Both the position numbers and the translations under genes were made by a program. Positions 1-6,863 of a stretch of 19,460 bases of DNA are shown piece by piece (position 1 is the first letter of the stretch; each line of letters starts with the position of its first letter). Below the pieces are notes generated by a model. The model was not told where the DNA came from, did not search any database, and saw only the letters and a list, made by a program, of their open reading frames with translations. Location: positions 1-19,460 of the forward strand of contig DATCVI010000064.1 of assembly GCA_036566925.1 (NCBI GenBank). Reading direction: 5' to 3'. This DNA comes from Stenotrophomonas_A sp036566925. Lineage in GTDB: Bacteria > Pseudomonadota > Gammaproteobacteria > Xanthomonadales > Xanthomonadaceae.

Positions 1-78
1 GGGTTCACGGCGTGTCCCGAAACGGGCCTGCCCCCGGCCGCCGCACGTAAAAATCAAACAACAAAAACCCGCAAAACC

Positions 79-1329
79 TTACAACTCCCGCAAATCCAAC
101 CGCCGCAACTTCGGCGCCTTAAACGCCGTAATCCCCACCACGCCCAGCGTGACGCACCCCCCCAGTACCACCGCCGGCACCAGTCCGATCAAGCGCGCCA
201 TCGTGCCGTCGTAGAACGCACCAAGCTCGTTGGACGAGCCGATGAAGATGCCGTTGATCGCCGAGACCCGGCCGCGCATCTCGTCCGGCGTGGCCAACTG
301 CAGGATCGTCGAGCGCACCACCACCGAGACGCCGTCGCACATGCCGTAGGCCAGCAGGATTGCCGCCGAGAGCCAGAAGTGCCGCGACAGGCCGAAGGCG
401 ATGGTGCACAGGCCGAACCCGGCGACGGCGAACAGCAGGACGCGGCCGGCGTTGTGCTGCAGCGGCCGCCGCGCCAGCCACACGCCGACGACGATCGAAC
501 CCAGGGCCGGGGCGCCGCGCAGGATGCCCAGGCCTTCGGGGCCGTAGTGCAGGATGTCGTGGATGAAGGCCGGCAGCATCGATACGGCGCCGCCCAGCAG
601 GACCGAGAACATGTCCAGCGCCATGGCGCCGAGCATGATCTGGTTGGAAAAGACGAAGCGCGCGCCTTCGGCGATGCTGCGCAGGATCGGCGCGCGGCCG
701 GCCTGGCTGACGGGCTCTTCCACGCGCAGGGCGAGCAAGGCCGCCATGGCCACCAGCGCGATCACTGCGGCGGTGGCATAGGCCAGGCCCTTGCCGCCCC
801 AGCCGACCAGCAGGCCGCCCAGGGCGGGGCCGATCACCATGCCGGTCTGGAACACGACGCTGCCGATGCTGGCGCCGCGGGCGTAGGCGGCGCGCGGCAG
901 GGTGCGGGCGAACAGGGCGTTGTAGACCGGCGACAGGAACGAGCGCGCCGCGCCAGTCAGGGCGATGGCGGCGTAGATCGGCCACACGCCCTTGAAGGGG
1001 ATCCAGCCCAGGGCCACCGCCATCAGTACGCAGGCGGTCGCGACCAGGCCGAGGCTGGCGATGGCGCCGAGGCGACGTCGCGGCAGGTGGTCGACCAGGT
1101 AGCCGGCGAATGGGGCGATGCAGAAGTACGGCAGGATTTCCGCCAGCCCCACCAGGCCCAGCGAGAACGGATCGCGGGTGATCTCGTAGATGTGCCAGCC
1201 CACTGTGACCGCCACGATCTGGTAGGACAGCATCGCGCAGATGCGATAGCCCAAGACCAGCGCGAAGCCAGGGTGGGAGAGCAGGGTACGCAGGCCTGGG
1301 TCGGGAGTCGCCGGCGGCGTGGCGCTCAC
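79..1329 (-). CDS. MFS exporter, EntS-like
   Basis: This 416-residue, highly hydrophobic protein has many predicted membrane segments and the length of a 12-helix major facilitator. Near residues 65-85 it shows the MFS loop pattern G-Y-L-V-D-H-L-P-R-R-R, and a second R-G-R-V-S-A-I-N stretch near residue 355 occupies the equivalent loop in the second half. The overall look matches the EntS/MFS_3 exporter branch (enterobactin exporter-like). The substrate cannot be read from the sequence, and no siderophore genes are nearby. The start is a GTG at 1327-1329 that overlaps the stop of the sufE gene (GTGA), so translation is probably coupled. The residues after the start (SATPPATPDPG) are a plausible cytoplasmic N-terminus. 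I see no intrinsic terminator in the 78 bases after the stop. Confidence 0.85.
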   Translation of the reverse strand: MSATPPATPDPGLRTLLSHPGFALVLGYRICAMLSYQIVAVTVGWHIYEITRDPFSLGLVGLAEILPYFCIAPFAGYLVDHLPRRRLGAIASLGLVATACVLMAVALGWIPFKGVWPIYAAIALTGAARSFLSPVYNALFARTLPRAAYARGASIGSVVFQTGMVIGPALGGLLVGWGGKGLAYATAAVIALVAMAALLALRVEEPVSQAGRAPILRSIAEGARFVFSNQIMLGAMALDMFSVLLGGAVSMLPAFIHDILHYGPEGLGILRGAPALGSIVVGVWLARRPLQHNAGRVLLFAVAGFGLCTIAFGLSRHFWLSAAILLAYGMCDGVSVVVRSTILQLATPDEMRGRVSAINGIFIGSSNELGAFYDGTMARLIGLVPAVVLGGCVTLGVVGITAFKAPKLRRLDLREL

Positions 1330-1769
1330 TGCTGCGCCTGTGCGGTGTCGCGGATGAAGGCCAGCATCGCCGCCACGCCGTTGCTACGGGTCGGCGAGAG
1401 GTGCCGCGACAGGCCGATGTCGGCGATGTAGCTCGGCTCGGTAGCGAGGATCTCGGCCGCGCTACGCCCGGAGTAGACGCGCAACGCCAGGTAGATCAGG
1501 CCCGAGACGATGGCCGAGTCGCTGATGGCGTGGAAGTCCAGCCGCTGCGCGTTGCCCTCGGGCACGATCCAGACCATCGACTGGCAGCCGTGCAGGCGGT
1601 GTTCCTCGGTCTTCCATTGCTCCGGGAACGGCGGCAGCTTGCGGCCGAGGTCGATCAGGTACTGGTAGCGCTCGGACCAGTCTCCGAAGAAGGAAAACTC
1701 TTCGGCGATGGCCGCCTGTGCTTCGGCGGCGGTGGCTTCAAACGGGAACGGGGAGGGGGTGGGGGTCAT
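1326..1769 (-). CDS. sufE: SufE family sulfur acceptor protein
   Basis: This is the cytoplasmic sulfur-acceptor partner of a cysteine desulfurase (SufS/CsdA type) in iron-sulfur cluster assembly. The diagnostic motif is H-G-C-Q-S-M-V-W. Its cysteine, residue 62 from the chosen start, corresponds to the sulfur-accepting Cys of SufE. The YQYLIDLGRKLPP and GLIYLALRVYSG segments are also typical. I chose the ATG at 1767-1769 (147 aa) because a purine-rich AGAAGA lies just upstream. The ATG at 1803-1805 would add 12 residues (MPWRPHRIKEDT) that do not look like SufE and lacks a ribosome site. The gene follows cysS by about 40 bases and overlaps the exporter gene by 4 bases. No sufBCDS genes are in view, so its desulfurase partner must be encoded elsewhere. 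Confidence 0.9.
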   Translation of the reverse strand: MTPTPSPFPFEATAAEAQAAIAEEFSFFGDWSERYQYLIDLGRKLPPFPEQWKTEEHRLHGCQSMVWIVPEGNAQRLDFHAISDSAIVSGLIYLALRVYSGRSAAEILATEPSYIADIGLSRHLSPTRSNGVAAMLAFIRDTAQAQQ

Positions 1770-1808
1770 GGTGTCTTCTTTGATGCGGTGAGGCCGCCAG
1801 GGCATCGG

Positions 1809-3191
1809 CTAAGCGCGCTTTCTCACCCAACGTACGCCTTGCGGCGTGTCTTCCAGGATCACGCCTTCGGCGGCGAGTTGTTCGCGCAGGGCGTCGGCGC
1901 GGGCGAAGTCGCGCGCCTGCTTGGCGGCGCCGCGTTCGTCCACCAGCGCCTGGATGCGGGCGTCGTCGTCACTGTCGCCGCCGCCACTGCCCAGCCACTG
2001 CGCCGGCTCCTGTTGCAACAGGCCCAGTGCCAGGCCGGCGCCCAGCAGCTCGGCCTTTAGCTGCGCGCGCTCCGCCGCGTCGCCGGCCTTGCGTGCCTCG
2101 GCCGCGATGCGCGCCAGTTCGGCCATCGCCTGCGGGGTGTTGAGGTCGTCGTCCAGAGCTGCCTCGATGCTGGCCGGGATCCGCGCCTCGGCCTGGACGT
2201 CGGCGAGGTCGCGCAAGGTGCCGTAGAGCCGGTCCAGGGTGCGGATCGATTGCTCGATCAGGGCGTCGGACCATTCCAGCGGCTGCCGGTAATGGGCCGA
2301 CAACAACGCATAGCGCAGGGCTTCGGGCGGGTGCTTGCGCACCAGGTCGTGCACGCGCTCGATGTTGCCCACGGACTTGCTCATCTTGGCGCCGCCGAAG
2401 TTGAGCATGCCGTTGTGCAGCCAGAAGCGTGCGAACGGTGCGCCGCCGTGGGCGCATTCGCTCTGCGCGATCTCGTTCTCGTGATGCGGGAACTGCAGGT
2501 CGACGCCGCCGGCATGGATGTCGATGGTCTCGCCCAGGTGCGCGGCGGCCATCGCCGAGCATTCAATGTGCCAGCCCGGCCGGCCACGGCCCCAGGGCGA
2601 CTCCCAGCCCGGCAGGTCGTCGCTGGAAGGCTTCCACAGCACGAAATCGCCGGGATCGCGCTTGTACGGGGCGACTTCGACCCGCGCGCCTGCCAGCATT
2701 TCTTCCGGATCGCGGCGCGAAAGCTTGCCGTAGCCGGGGAACGTGGCGACGGCAAACAGCACGTGGCCCTCGGCCGCGTAGGCGTGGCCGCGCTCGATCA
2801 GCTGTTCGATCATCGCCACCATCTGCGGGATATGCGCGGTGGCGTCGGGCTGGATGTTCTGCGGGGTCACACCGAGGGCGGCCATGTCCTGCCGGTAGGC
2901 GGCGGCGAAGCGGTCGGTGATCGCCGAGATCGGCACGCCCTGTTCGCGCGCGGCCTGGTTGATCTTGTCGTCGACGTCGGTGATGTTGCGGGCGTAGCGC
3001 AGCGCGCCGTAGCGGCGCAGCAGCAGGTCGGCAAGCACGCCGAATACCACCGGGCCACGCGCGTTGCCGATGTGCACGTAGTTGTAGACGGTAGGCCCGC
3101 ACAGATACATCGTCGGGCAGGCGGGGTCGAGGGGCGCGAACGGTTCGACCCGCCGCGTCAGGTTGTTGTGGAGGCGCAGGCTCATCGGCAT
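1809..3191 (-). CDS. cysS: Cysteinyl-tRNA synthetase
   Basis: CysS charges tRNA-Cys with cysteine using ATP; it is a class I enzyme with bound zinc. At 460 residues it has the usual length. It shows CGPTVYNY with the zinc/cysteine-binding Cys31, the HIGH-type signature HIGN at 40-43, and the KMSKS loop at 269-273. The further zinc ligands are visible in HIECSAMA and FPHHENE. The C-terminal helical anticodon-binding part ends in GVRWVRKRA. Two in-frame ATGs lie close together, at 3191 and 3185. The second gives MSLRLHNN, which I recall as the usual N-terminus, and neither has a clear ribosome site. The gene is first of a minus-strand trio with sufE and the exporter and diverges from the small secreted protein gene to its right. 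Confidence 0.97.
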   Translation of the reverse strand: MPMSLRLHNNLTRRVEPFAPLDPACPTMYLCGPTVYNYVHIGNARGPVVFGVLADLLLRRYGALRYARNITDVDDKINQAAREQGVPISAITDRFAAAYRQDMAALGVTPQNIQPDATAHIPQMVAMIEQLIERGHAYAAEGHVLFAVATFPGYGKLSRRDPEEMLAGARVEVAPYKRDPGDFVLWKPSSDDLPGWESPWGRGRPGWHIECSAMAAAHLGETIDIHAGGVDLQFPHHENEIAQSECAHGGAPFARFWLHNGMLNFGGAKMSKSVGNIERVHDLVRKHPPEALRYALLSAHYRQPLEWSDALIEQSIRTLDRLYGTLRDLADVQAEARIPASIEAALDDDLNTPQAMAELARIAAEARKAGDAAERAQLKAELLGAGLALGLLQQEPAQWLGSGGGDSDDDARIQALVDERGAAKQARDFARADALREQLAAEGVILEDTPQGVRWVRKRA

Positions 3192-3212
3192 CGGGGGTAG
3201 GTAAGCAAGTCG

Positions 3213-3218
3213 ATTCTA
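3213..3218 (-). promoter_or_regulatory. Candidate -10 box for cysS
   Basis: Read on the minus strand this is TAGAAT, one mismatch from the sigma-70 -10 consensus. It would put the transcription start about 15-20 bases upstream of the cysS start codon. No good -35 hexamer stands 16-18 bases upstream, so the call is tentative. Confidence 0.35.
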
Positions 3219-3339
3219 GCCGTTGCAGCCACCGACCGGTGCCGCAATGCGCCCATTCGTATCCGGATGGGTTATGTTCAGCCGCCGAGCCGGCGAGGTC
3301 CATACACTTGACCCACGCTTCCGAAGCCCGCCGGTGCTG

Positions 3340-3867
3340 ATGCGCTTCCCCTTCCTGCCGCCATTGATCTGCCTGCTGGGCTGGCATGCCTTGCCTGCCC
3401 GCGCGGCCGATCCGGAAGGCGATGCCCGCAATCGCGTGGTGGTAATCGAGAACGTCAAGCTCGACTACGCCCAGGTGCTCAACGTCGAGCCGGTCTACCA
3501 GACCCTGCGCGCGACCCGCACCGAGGAGCAGTGCGACCCGCCGCCGGCCGGCAGCGGTGAGCCGCCCGCCGGAGAAGGGCCCCAGGAGGGCGGACGGGTC
3601 TCGCGGATGATGGACTCGGTCAAGGAAGTCTTCAGCCGCCGCCACGACACCGTGGTGCCGGCGCCGGCGCCGACCAGCACCCGCCGCAACTGCCGGGTGG
3701 TCGAAGTGGGCCGCGAGTTCCGCCGGCCTATCGCCTACGACGTGGACTACGTCTACAAGGGCACCAAGTACCGCTCGCGCCTGCCGGAGGATCCCGGCAA
3801 CCGGCTGCGGATCCGGGTCTCGGTCACCCCCTATATCCCCGATGCCATCGTGCAACCGCCAAGGTGA
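3340..3867 (+). CDS. Secreted protein of unknown function
   Basis: The gene encodes a 175-residue protein from the ATG at 3340. This start gives a clear signal peptide: MR, then a hydrophobic core FPFLPPLICLLGW, then a cleavage region ALPARA near residue 22. The mature part has a first block (VVVIENVKLDYAQVLNVEPVY, ending EEQC at Cys65), a Gly/Pro-rich linker, and a second block starting at Cys118. That block contains YDVDYVYKGTKYRSRLP and then RIRVSVTPYIPD. These two blocks resemble the segments that flank the glycine zipper in glycine-zipper 2TM envelope proteins of Pseudomonas and Xanthomonas. Here no glycine zipper separates them, only a charged linker (MMDSVKEVFSRRHD). Function is unknown. 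An upstream in-frame ATG at 3223 would bury the signal peptide and is unlikely. Confidence 0.75.
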   Translation: MRFPFLPPLICLLGWHALPARAADPEGDARNRVVVIENVKLDYAQVLNVEPVYQTLRATRTEEQCDPPPAGSGEPPAGEGPQEGGRVSRMMDSVKEVFSRRHDTVVPAPAPTSTRRNCRVVEVGREFRRPIAYDVDYVYKGTKYRSRLPEDPGNRLRIRVSVTPYIPDAIVQPPR

Positions 3868-3887
3868 GGGGCGCCCTTGCGCCTCAC
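3864..3887 (+). repeat. Hairpin over stop codon of secreted protein gene
   Basis: GTGAGG (3864-3869) pairs with CCTCAC (3882-3887) and CGC (3872-3874) with GCG (3879-3881), leaving a GG bulge and a CCTT loop. The hairpin starts at the stop codon and has no T-run after it, so it may mark the transcript end or stabilise the 3' end but is not a standard intrinsic terminator. Confidence 0.45.
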
Positions 3888-3902
3888 CGCTGCGCATGCG
3901 AC

Positions 3903-3908
3903 GATAAT
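3903..3908 (+). promoter_or_regulatory. Candidate -10 box for arginine operon leader
   Basis: GATAAT is close to the -10 consensus, with TTGCGC at 3877-3882 as a possible -35. The 20-base spacer is longer than usual. If used, transcription would start near 3915, at the first base of the leader ATG, which would make the leader mRNA leaderless. That fits the absence of a Shine-Dalgarno sequence before this ATG. It is a suggestion from spacing only. Confidence 0.3.
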
Positions 3909-3914
3909 TGTCTT

Positions 3915-4016
3915 ATGCAGATCAACGACGCCCAGCTCGGTACCAGCGCCGCCCGGATGGCCTCCGGCATGACGTCGCGCGCGCGCCGACCGGAACCCCA
4001 CATTTTCGCTGGGTAA
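3915..4016 (+). CDS. Putative arginine operon leader peptide
   Basis: This is a 33-codon frame ending in TAA at 4014-4016, about 140 bases before argF'. Internal ATGs at 3957 and 3969 are alternative starts; the latter would give a 15-residue peptide, MTSRARRPEPHIFAG, of classic leader length. The key feature is Arg-Ala-Arg-Arg at 3978-3989 (CGC GCG CGC CGA, the last being a typically rare codon), immediately followed by the first arm of a protector hairpin. The stop codon lies inside the antiterminator segment. The arrangement matches leader peptides of amino acid operons, where stalling at codons for the end product switches the RNA fold. None of the possible starts has a strong ribosome-binding site. 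That the frame is translated is inference. Confidence 0.5.
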   Translation: MQINDAQLGTSAARMASGMTSRARRPEPHIFAG

Positions 4017-4069
4017 CCCGGAGCGTCGTGCTGTCCGTTCTGAAAACCCAGCCTGAGGCTGGGTTTTTT
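3978..4069 (+). promoter_or_regulatory. Putative translation-coupled attenuator of arg operon
   Basis: Three mutually exclusive pairings are visible. Protector 1:2 uses CCGG 3990-3993 with 4018-4021 and ACCC 3995-3998 with GGGT 4011-4014. Antiterminator 2:3 pairs GCTGGGT 4008-4014 with ACCCAGC 4046-4052, seven contiguous pairs. Terminator 3:4 pairs 4043-4053 with 4057-4067. Arg codons lie at 3978-3989, directly before arm 1. A ribosome stalled there would cover arm 1 and free arm 2 to disrupt the terminator. A ribosome reaching the stop at 4014-4016 would cover arm 2 and let the terminator form. The geometry is that of trp/his-type attenuators; arginine control is my inference. Confidence 0.55.
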
Positions 4070-4088
4070 CGTTTTCGCGTTCTGAAAA
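4036..4088 (+). repeat. 11-base direct repeat flanking the terminator
   Basis: CGTTCTGAAAA occurs at 4036-4046 and again at 4078-4088, one copy running into the terminator's left arm and one just after its T-run. The copies are 42 bases apart. The role is unknown; it may be chance or the trace of a small duplication. Confidence 0.5.
4043..4069 (+). terminator. Intrinsic terminator upstream of argF'
   Basis: An 11-base-pair perfect stem (4043-4053 with 4057-4067), a TGA loop and a run of six T at 4064-4069 make this a textbook Rho-independent terminator on the plus strand. It lies 176 bases after the secreted protein gene and 84 bases before argF', in the leader of the arginine operon. This suggests regulated termination rather than only the end of the upstream gene. 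Confidence 0.85.
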
Positions 4089-4152
4089 GTTTCAATCGCA
4101 AGATTCCCTCCACCGTCGCGCATCGCGCACAGCCGCAACAAAGGATCGATCG

Positions 4153-5163
4153 ATGTCCCTGAAGCACTTCCTGAACACCCAGGACTGGCGCCGTGCCGAA
4201 CTCGACGCGCTGCTGACCCAGGCCGCGCTGTTCAAGCGCAACAAGCTCGGCAGCGAGCTCAAGGGCAAGTCGATCGCGCTGGTGTTCTTCAATCCGTCGA
4301 TGCGCACGCGCACCAGCTTCGAGCTCGGCGCCTTCCAGCTCGGCGGCCACGCGGTGGTGCTGCAGCCGGGCAAGGACGCCTGGCCGATCGAATTCAACTT
4401 CGGCACGGTCATGGACGGCGATACCGAAGAACACATCGCCGAGGTCGCCAAGGTGCTGGGCCGCTACGTCGACCTGATCGGCGTGCGCGCGTTCCCGAAG
4501 TTCGTCGACTGGGCCTACGACCGCGAGGACATCGTGCTCAAGTCGTTCGCCAAGTATTCGCCGGTGCCGGTCATCAACATGGAGACCATCACCCACCCGT
4601 GCCAGGAGTTGGCGCATGCGCTGGCGCTGCAGGAGCACTTCGGCACTTCCGACCTGCGCGGCAAGAAGTACGTGCTGACCTGGACCTACCACCCCAAGCC
4701 GTTGAATACCGCGGTGGCCAATTCCGCATTGACCATCGCCACGCGCATGGGCATGGACGTGACCCTGCTGTGCCCGACGCCGGACTACGTGCTCGACGAG
4801 CGCTACATGGGCTGGGCCGAGCAGAACGTGGCCGAAAGCGGCGGTTCGCTGCAGGTCAGCCACGACATCGAGAGCGCCTACCGCGGCGCCGATGTCGTCT
4901 ACGCCAAGAGTTGGGGCGCGCTGCCGTTCTTCGGCAACTGGGAGCCGGAAAAACCGATCCGCGACCAGTACAAGCACTTCATCGTCGACGAGGCCAAGAT
5001 GGCCCTGACCAACAACGGCGTCTTCAGCCACTGCCTGCCGTTGCGCCGCAACGTGAAAGCGACCGACGCAGTGATGGATTCGCCCAACTGCATTGCCATC
5101 GACGAAGCCGAAAACCGCCTGCACGTGCAGAAAGCGGTGATGGCCGCCCTCATTTCCCAATAA
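4153..5163 (+). CDS. argF': N-acetylornithine carbamoyltransferase
   Basis: The enzyme transfers the carbamoyl group from carbamoyl phosphate to N-acetyl-L-ornithine, giving N-acetylcitrulline, in the cytoplasmic acetylated arginine pathway. The 336-residue protein shows the carbamoyl-phosphate motif S-M-R-T-R-T-S-F-E (49-57), the H-P-C-Q-E-L motif (148-153) and H-C-L-P-L-R-R-N-V-K (293-302). Lys302 coincides with the lysine reported to be carboxylated in the Xanthomonas campestris enzyme. Glu92 coincides with the residue that selects acetyl- over succinyl-ornithine. The ATG at 4153 follows AAGGA at 4141-4145 with a good spacing of 7. It is the first structural gene of the arginine cluster, with argG starting 23 bases after it. 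An ordinary ornithine carbamoyltransferase is unlikely given these residues. Confidence 0.96.
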   Translation: MSLKHFLNTQDWRRAELDALLTQAALFKRNKLGSELKGKSIALVFFNPSMRTRTSFELGAFQLGGHAVVLQPGKDAWPIEFNFGTVMDGDTEEHIAEVAKVLGRYVDLIGVRAFPKFVDWAYDREDIVLKSFAKYSPVPVINMETITHPCQELAHALALQEHFGTSDLRGKKYVLTWTYHPKPLNTAVANSALTIATRMGMDVTLLCPTPDYVLDERYMGWAEQNVAESGGSLQVSHDIESAYRGADVVYAKSWGALPFFGNWEPEKPIRDQYKHFIVDEAKMALTNNGVFSHCLPLRRNVKATDAVMDSPNCIAIDEAENRLHVQKAVMAALISQ

Positions 5164-5186
5164 TCCACGCAGCCCGGAACTCCCCC

Positions 5187-6380
5187 ATGAGCAAGAAAGA
5201 CATCGTCCTCGCCTTCTCCGGCGGCCTCGACACCAGCTTCTGCATTCCCTACCTGCAGGAGCAGGGTTACGCCGTGCATACCGTGTTCGCCGATACCGGC
5301 GGCGTGGATGACGAAGAGCGCGATTTCATCGAGAAGCGCGCCGCCGAACTGGGCGCGGCCAGCCACGTCACCGTCGATGGCGGCCCGGCGATCTGGGAAG
5401 GTTTCGTCAAGCCGTTTGTCTGGGCCGGCGAGGGCTACCAGGGTCAGTATCCGCTGCTGGTCTCGGACCGCTACCTGATCGTCGACGCCGCGCTCAAGCG
5501 CGCCGCCGAGCTGGGCACCAACATCATTGCCCACGGCTGCACCGGCATGGGCAACGACCAGGTCCGCTTCGACCTGGCGGTGAAGGCGCAGGGCGACTAC
5601 GTCATCGTCGCGCCGATCCGCGAAATCCAGAAGGAACACACCCAGACGCGCGCCTACGAGCAGAAGTACCTGGAAGAGCGCGGCTTCGGCGTGCGCGCCA
5701 AGCAGAAGGCCTACACCATCAACGAGAACCTGCTGGGCGTGACCATGTCCGGCGGCGAGATCGACAAGTGGGAAACGCCGGGCGAGGGTGCGCGCGGTTG
5801 GTGCGCGCCGCGCAGCGCCTGGCCGACCGATGCGCTGACCGTGACCTTGAAGTTTGTCGAAGGCGAGGCGGTGGAGCTGGACGGCAAGCCGCTGCCGGGC
5901 GCGCAGATCCTGGCCAAGCTCAACAAGCTTTTCGCCCAGTACGGCGTCGGCCGTGGCGTCTACACCGGCGACACCGTGATCGGCCTGAAGGGCCGCATCG
6001 TGTTCGAAGCCCCGGGCCTGGTCTCGCTGCTGGCCGCCCACCGCGCGCTGGAAGACGCGGTGCTGACCAAGCAGCAGAACCGCTTCAAGCCCGAGGTCGC
6101 GCGCAAGTGGGTGGAGCTGGTGTACGAAGGCTTCTACCACGACCCGCTGAAGACCGACATCGAGGCCTTCCTGAAGTCTTCGCAGGCCAAGGTCAATGGC
6201 GAAGTGGTGCTGGAAACCCGCGGCGGCCGCGTCGATGCGGTGGCCGTGCGTTCGCCGCACCTGCTCAACGCCAAGGGCGCCACTTACGCGCAGTCGGCCG
6301 ACTGGGGCGTGGAGGAGGCCGAAGGTTTCATCAAGCTGTTCGGCATGAGCTCCACCCTGTACGCCCAGGTCAACCGCTGA
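5187..6380 (+). CDS. argG: Argininosuccinate synthase
   Basis: ArgG joins citrulline and aspartate using ATP to form argininosuccinate, the penultimate step of arginine synthesis. The 397-residue protein begins MSKKDIVLAFSGGLDTS, with the N-type ATP pyrophosphatase loop SGGLDTS at about 11-17. G-N-D-Q-V-R-F at 122-128 and the EEAEGFIKLFG segment near the C-terminus are also characteristic. I chose the ATG at 5187, right after the argF' stop; longer open reading in this frame extends back inside argF' and is not real. The ribosome site is weak (GGAA, 8 bases before the start), so translation may depend partly on coupling with argF'. The next gene starts 10 bases after the stop. Confidence 0.97.
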   Translation: MSKKDIVLAFSGGLDTSFCIPYLQEQGYAVHTVFADTGGVDDEERDFIEKRAAELGAASHVTVDGGPAIWEGFVKPFVWAGEGYQGQYPLLVSDRYLIVDAALKRAAELGTNIIAHGCTGMGNDQVRFDLAVKAQGDYVIVAPIREIQKEHTQTRAYEQKYLEERGFGVRAKQKAYTINENLLGVTMSGGEIDKWETPGEGARGWCAPRSAWPTDALTVTLKFVEGEAVELDGKPLPGAQILAKLNKLFAQYGVGRGVYTGDTVIGLKGRIVFEAPGLVSLLAAHRALEDAVLTKQQNRFKPEVARKWVELVYEGFYHDPLKTDIEAFLKSSQAKVNGEVVLETRGGRVDAVAVRSPHLLNAKGATYAQSADWGVEEAEGFIKLFGMSSTLYAQVNR

Positions 6381-6390
6381 GCCCAAGGTC

Positions 6391-6831
6391 ATGAGCGAGC
6401 TGCGCATCAGCACCGACAAGGGGGAACTGGACTTTCCCCTGATCCACCGGTTCCTGTCTACCGAGGCTTACTGGAGCCTCGGTATTCCGGCGCAGACGGT
6501 GGCGCGCGCGATCGAAGGCTCGCTGTGTTTCGGCGGCTATGTGGAAGGCGTTGGCCAGGTCGCGTTCGCACGGGTGGTGTCCGACTTCGCCACCTTCGGT
6601 TATCTCGCCGATGTGTTCGTGTTGCCTGCGCAGCGCGGCCGCGGCTACTCCAAGCAGTTGCTGGACGCGGTGTTCGCCCATCCGCAACTGCAGGGCTTGC
6701 GCCGCTTCATGCTCGCCACCTGGGACGCGCACGACCTGTACGCGCGCTACGGCTTCACCGCGCCGGCACGCCCCGACCGCCTGATGGAAATCTCGCGGCC
6801 CGACGTCTACAGCACCACGCCGTCCGCGTGA
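6391..6831 (+). CDS. GNAT acetyltransferase in arg operon
   Basis: This 146-residue protein is a GNAT-fold acetyltransferase. Strand 4 (ADVFVLP) runs into the acetyl-CoA pyrophosphate-binding motif Q81-R-G-R-G-Y, and a later A-R-Y-G-F motif (LYARYGFTAPARPDRLME) is typical of small GNAT enzymes. The substrate is not evident. The gene sits between argG and argE, 10 bases after argG, and its TGA overlaps an in-frame GTG that could start argE, so co-transcription is very likely. A housekeeping acylation of a pathway intermediate or of an unrelated amine are both possible. It is not the committed N-acetylglutamate synthase, since that activity is encoded by argB/A downstream. Confidence 0.85.
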   Translation: MSELRISTDKGELDFPLIHRFLSTEAYWSLGIPAQTVARAIEGSLCFGGYVEGVGQVAFARVVSDFATFGYLADVFVLPAQRGRGYSKQLLDAVFAHPQLQGLRRFMLATWDAHDLYARYGFTAPARPDRLMEISRPDVYSTTPSA

Positions 6832-6863
6832 CTGCGCGCACCGACTCTTCGCTCCGAGTAACC

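Noticed and set aside
1..78. Terminator or further gene at the left edge
   Set aside because: Only a short CCCG/CGGG pairing around AAA is present, without T-run on either strand. Nothing supportable was found.
3915..4069. T-box or metabolite riboswitch before argF'
   Set aside because: There is no T-box sequence, specifier loop or known riboswitch core, and the region is too short. The leader-peptide model explains the pairings better.
4043..4069. Terminator belonging only to the secreted protein gene
   Set aside because: It is 176 bases beyond that stop, with an intervening candidate promoter and leader frame, and its left arm has a perfect alternative partner at 4008-4014. A dual use cannot be excluded.
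4083..4094. ArgR binding site (ARG box)
   Set aside because: TGAAAAGTTTCA has TGAA and TTCA halves, but they are four rather than six bases apart and a second box is lacking, so it does not fit the consensus.
3908..4162. 84-codon plus-strand frame from a TTG across the arg leader
   Set aside because: It runs through the intrinsic terminator and into argF' in another frame; it has no ribosome site or recognisable sequence.
3922..6419. Long minus-strand frames opposite argF' and argG
   Set aside because: They are antisense to two clear enzymes, low in complexity and without domain signatures.
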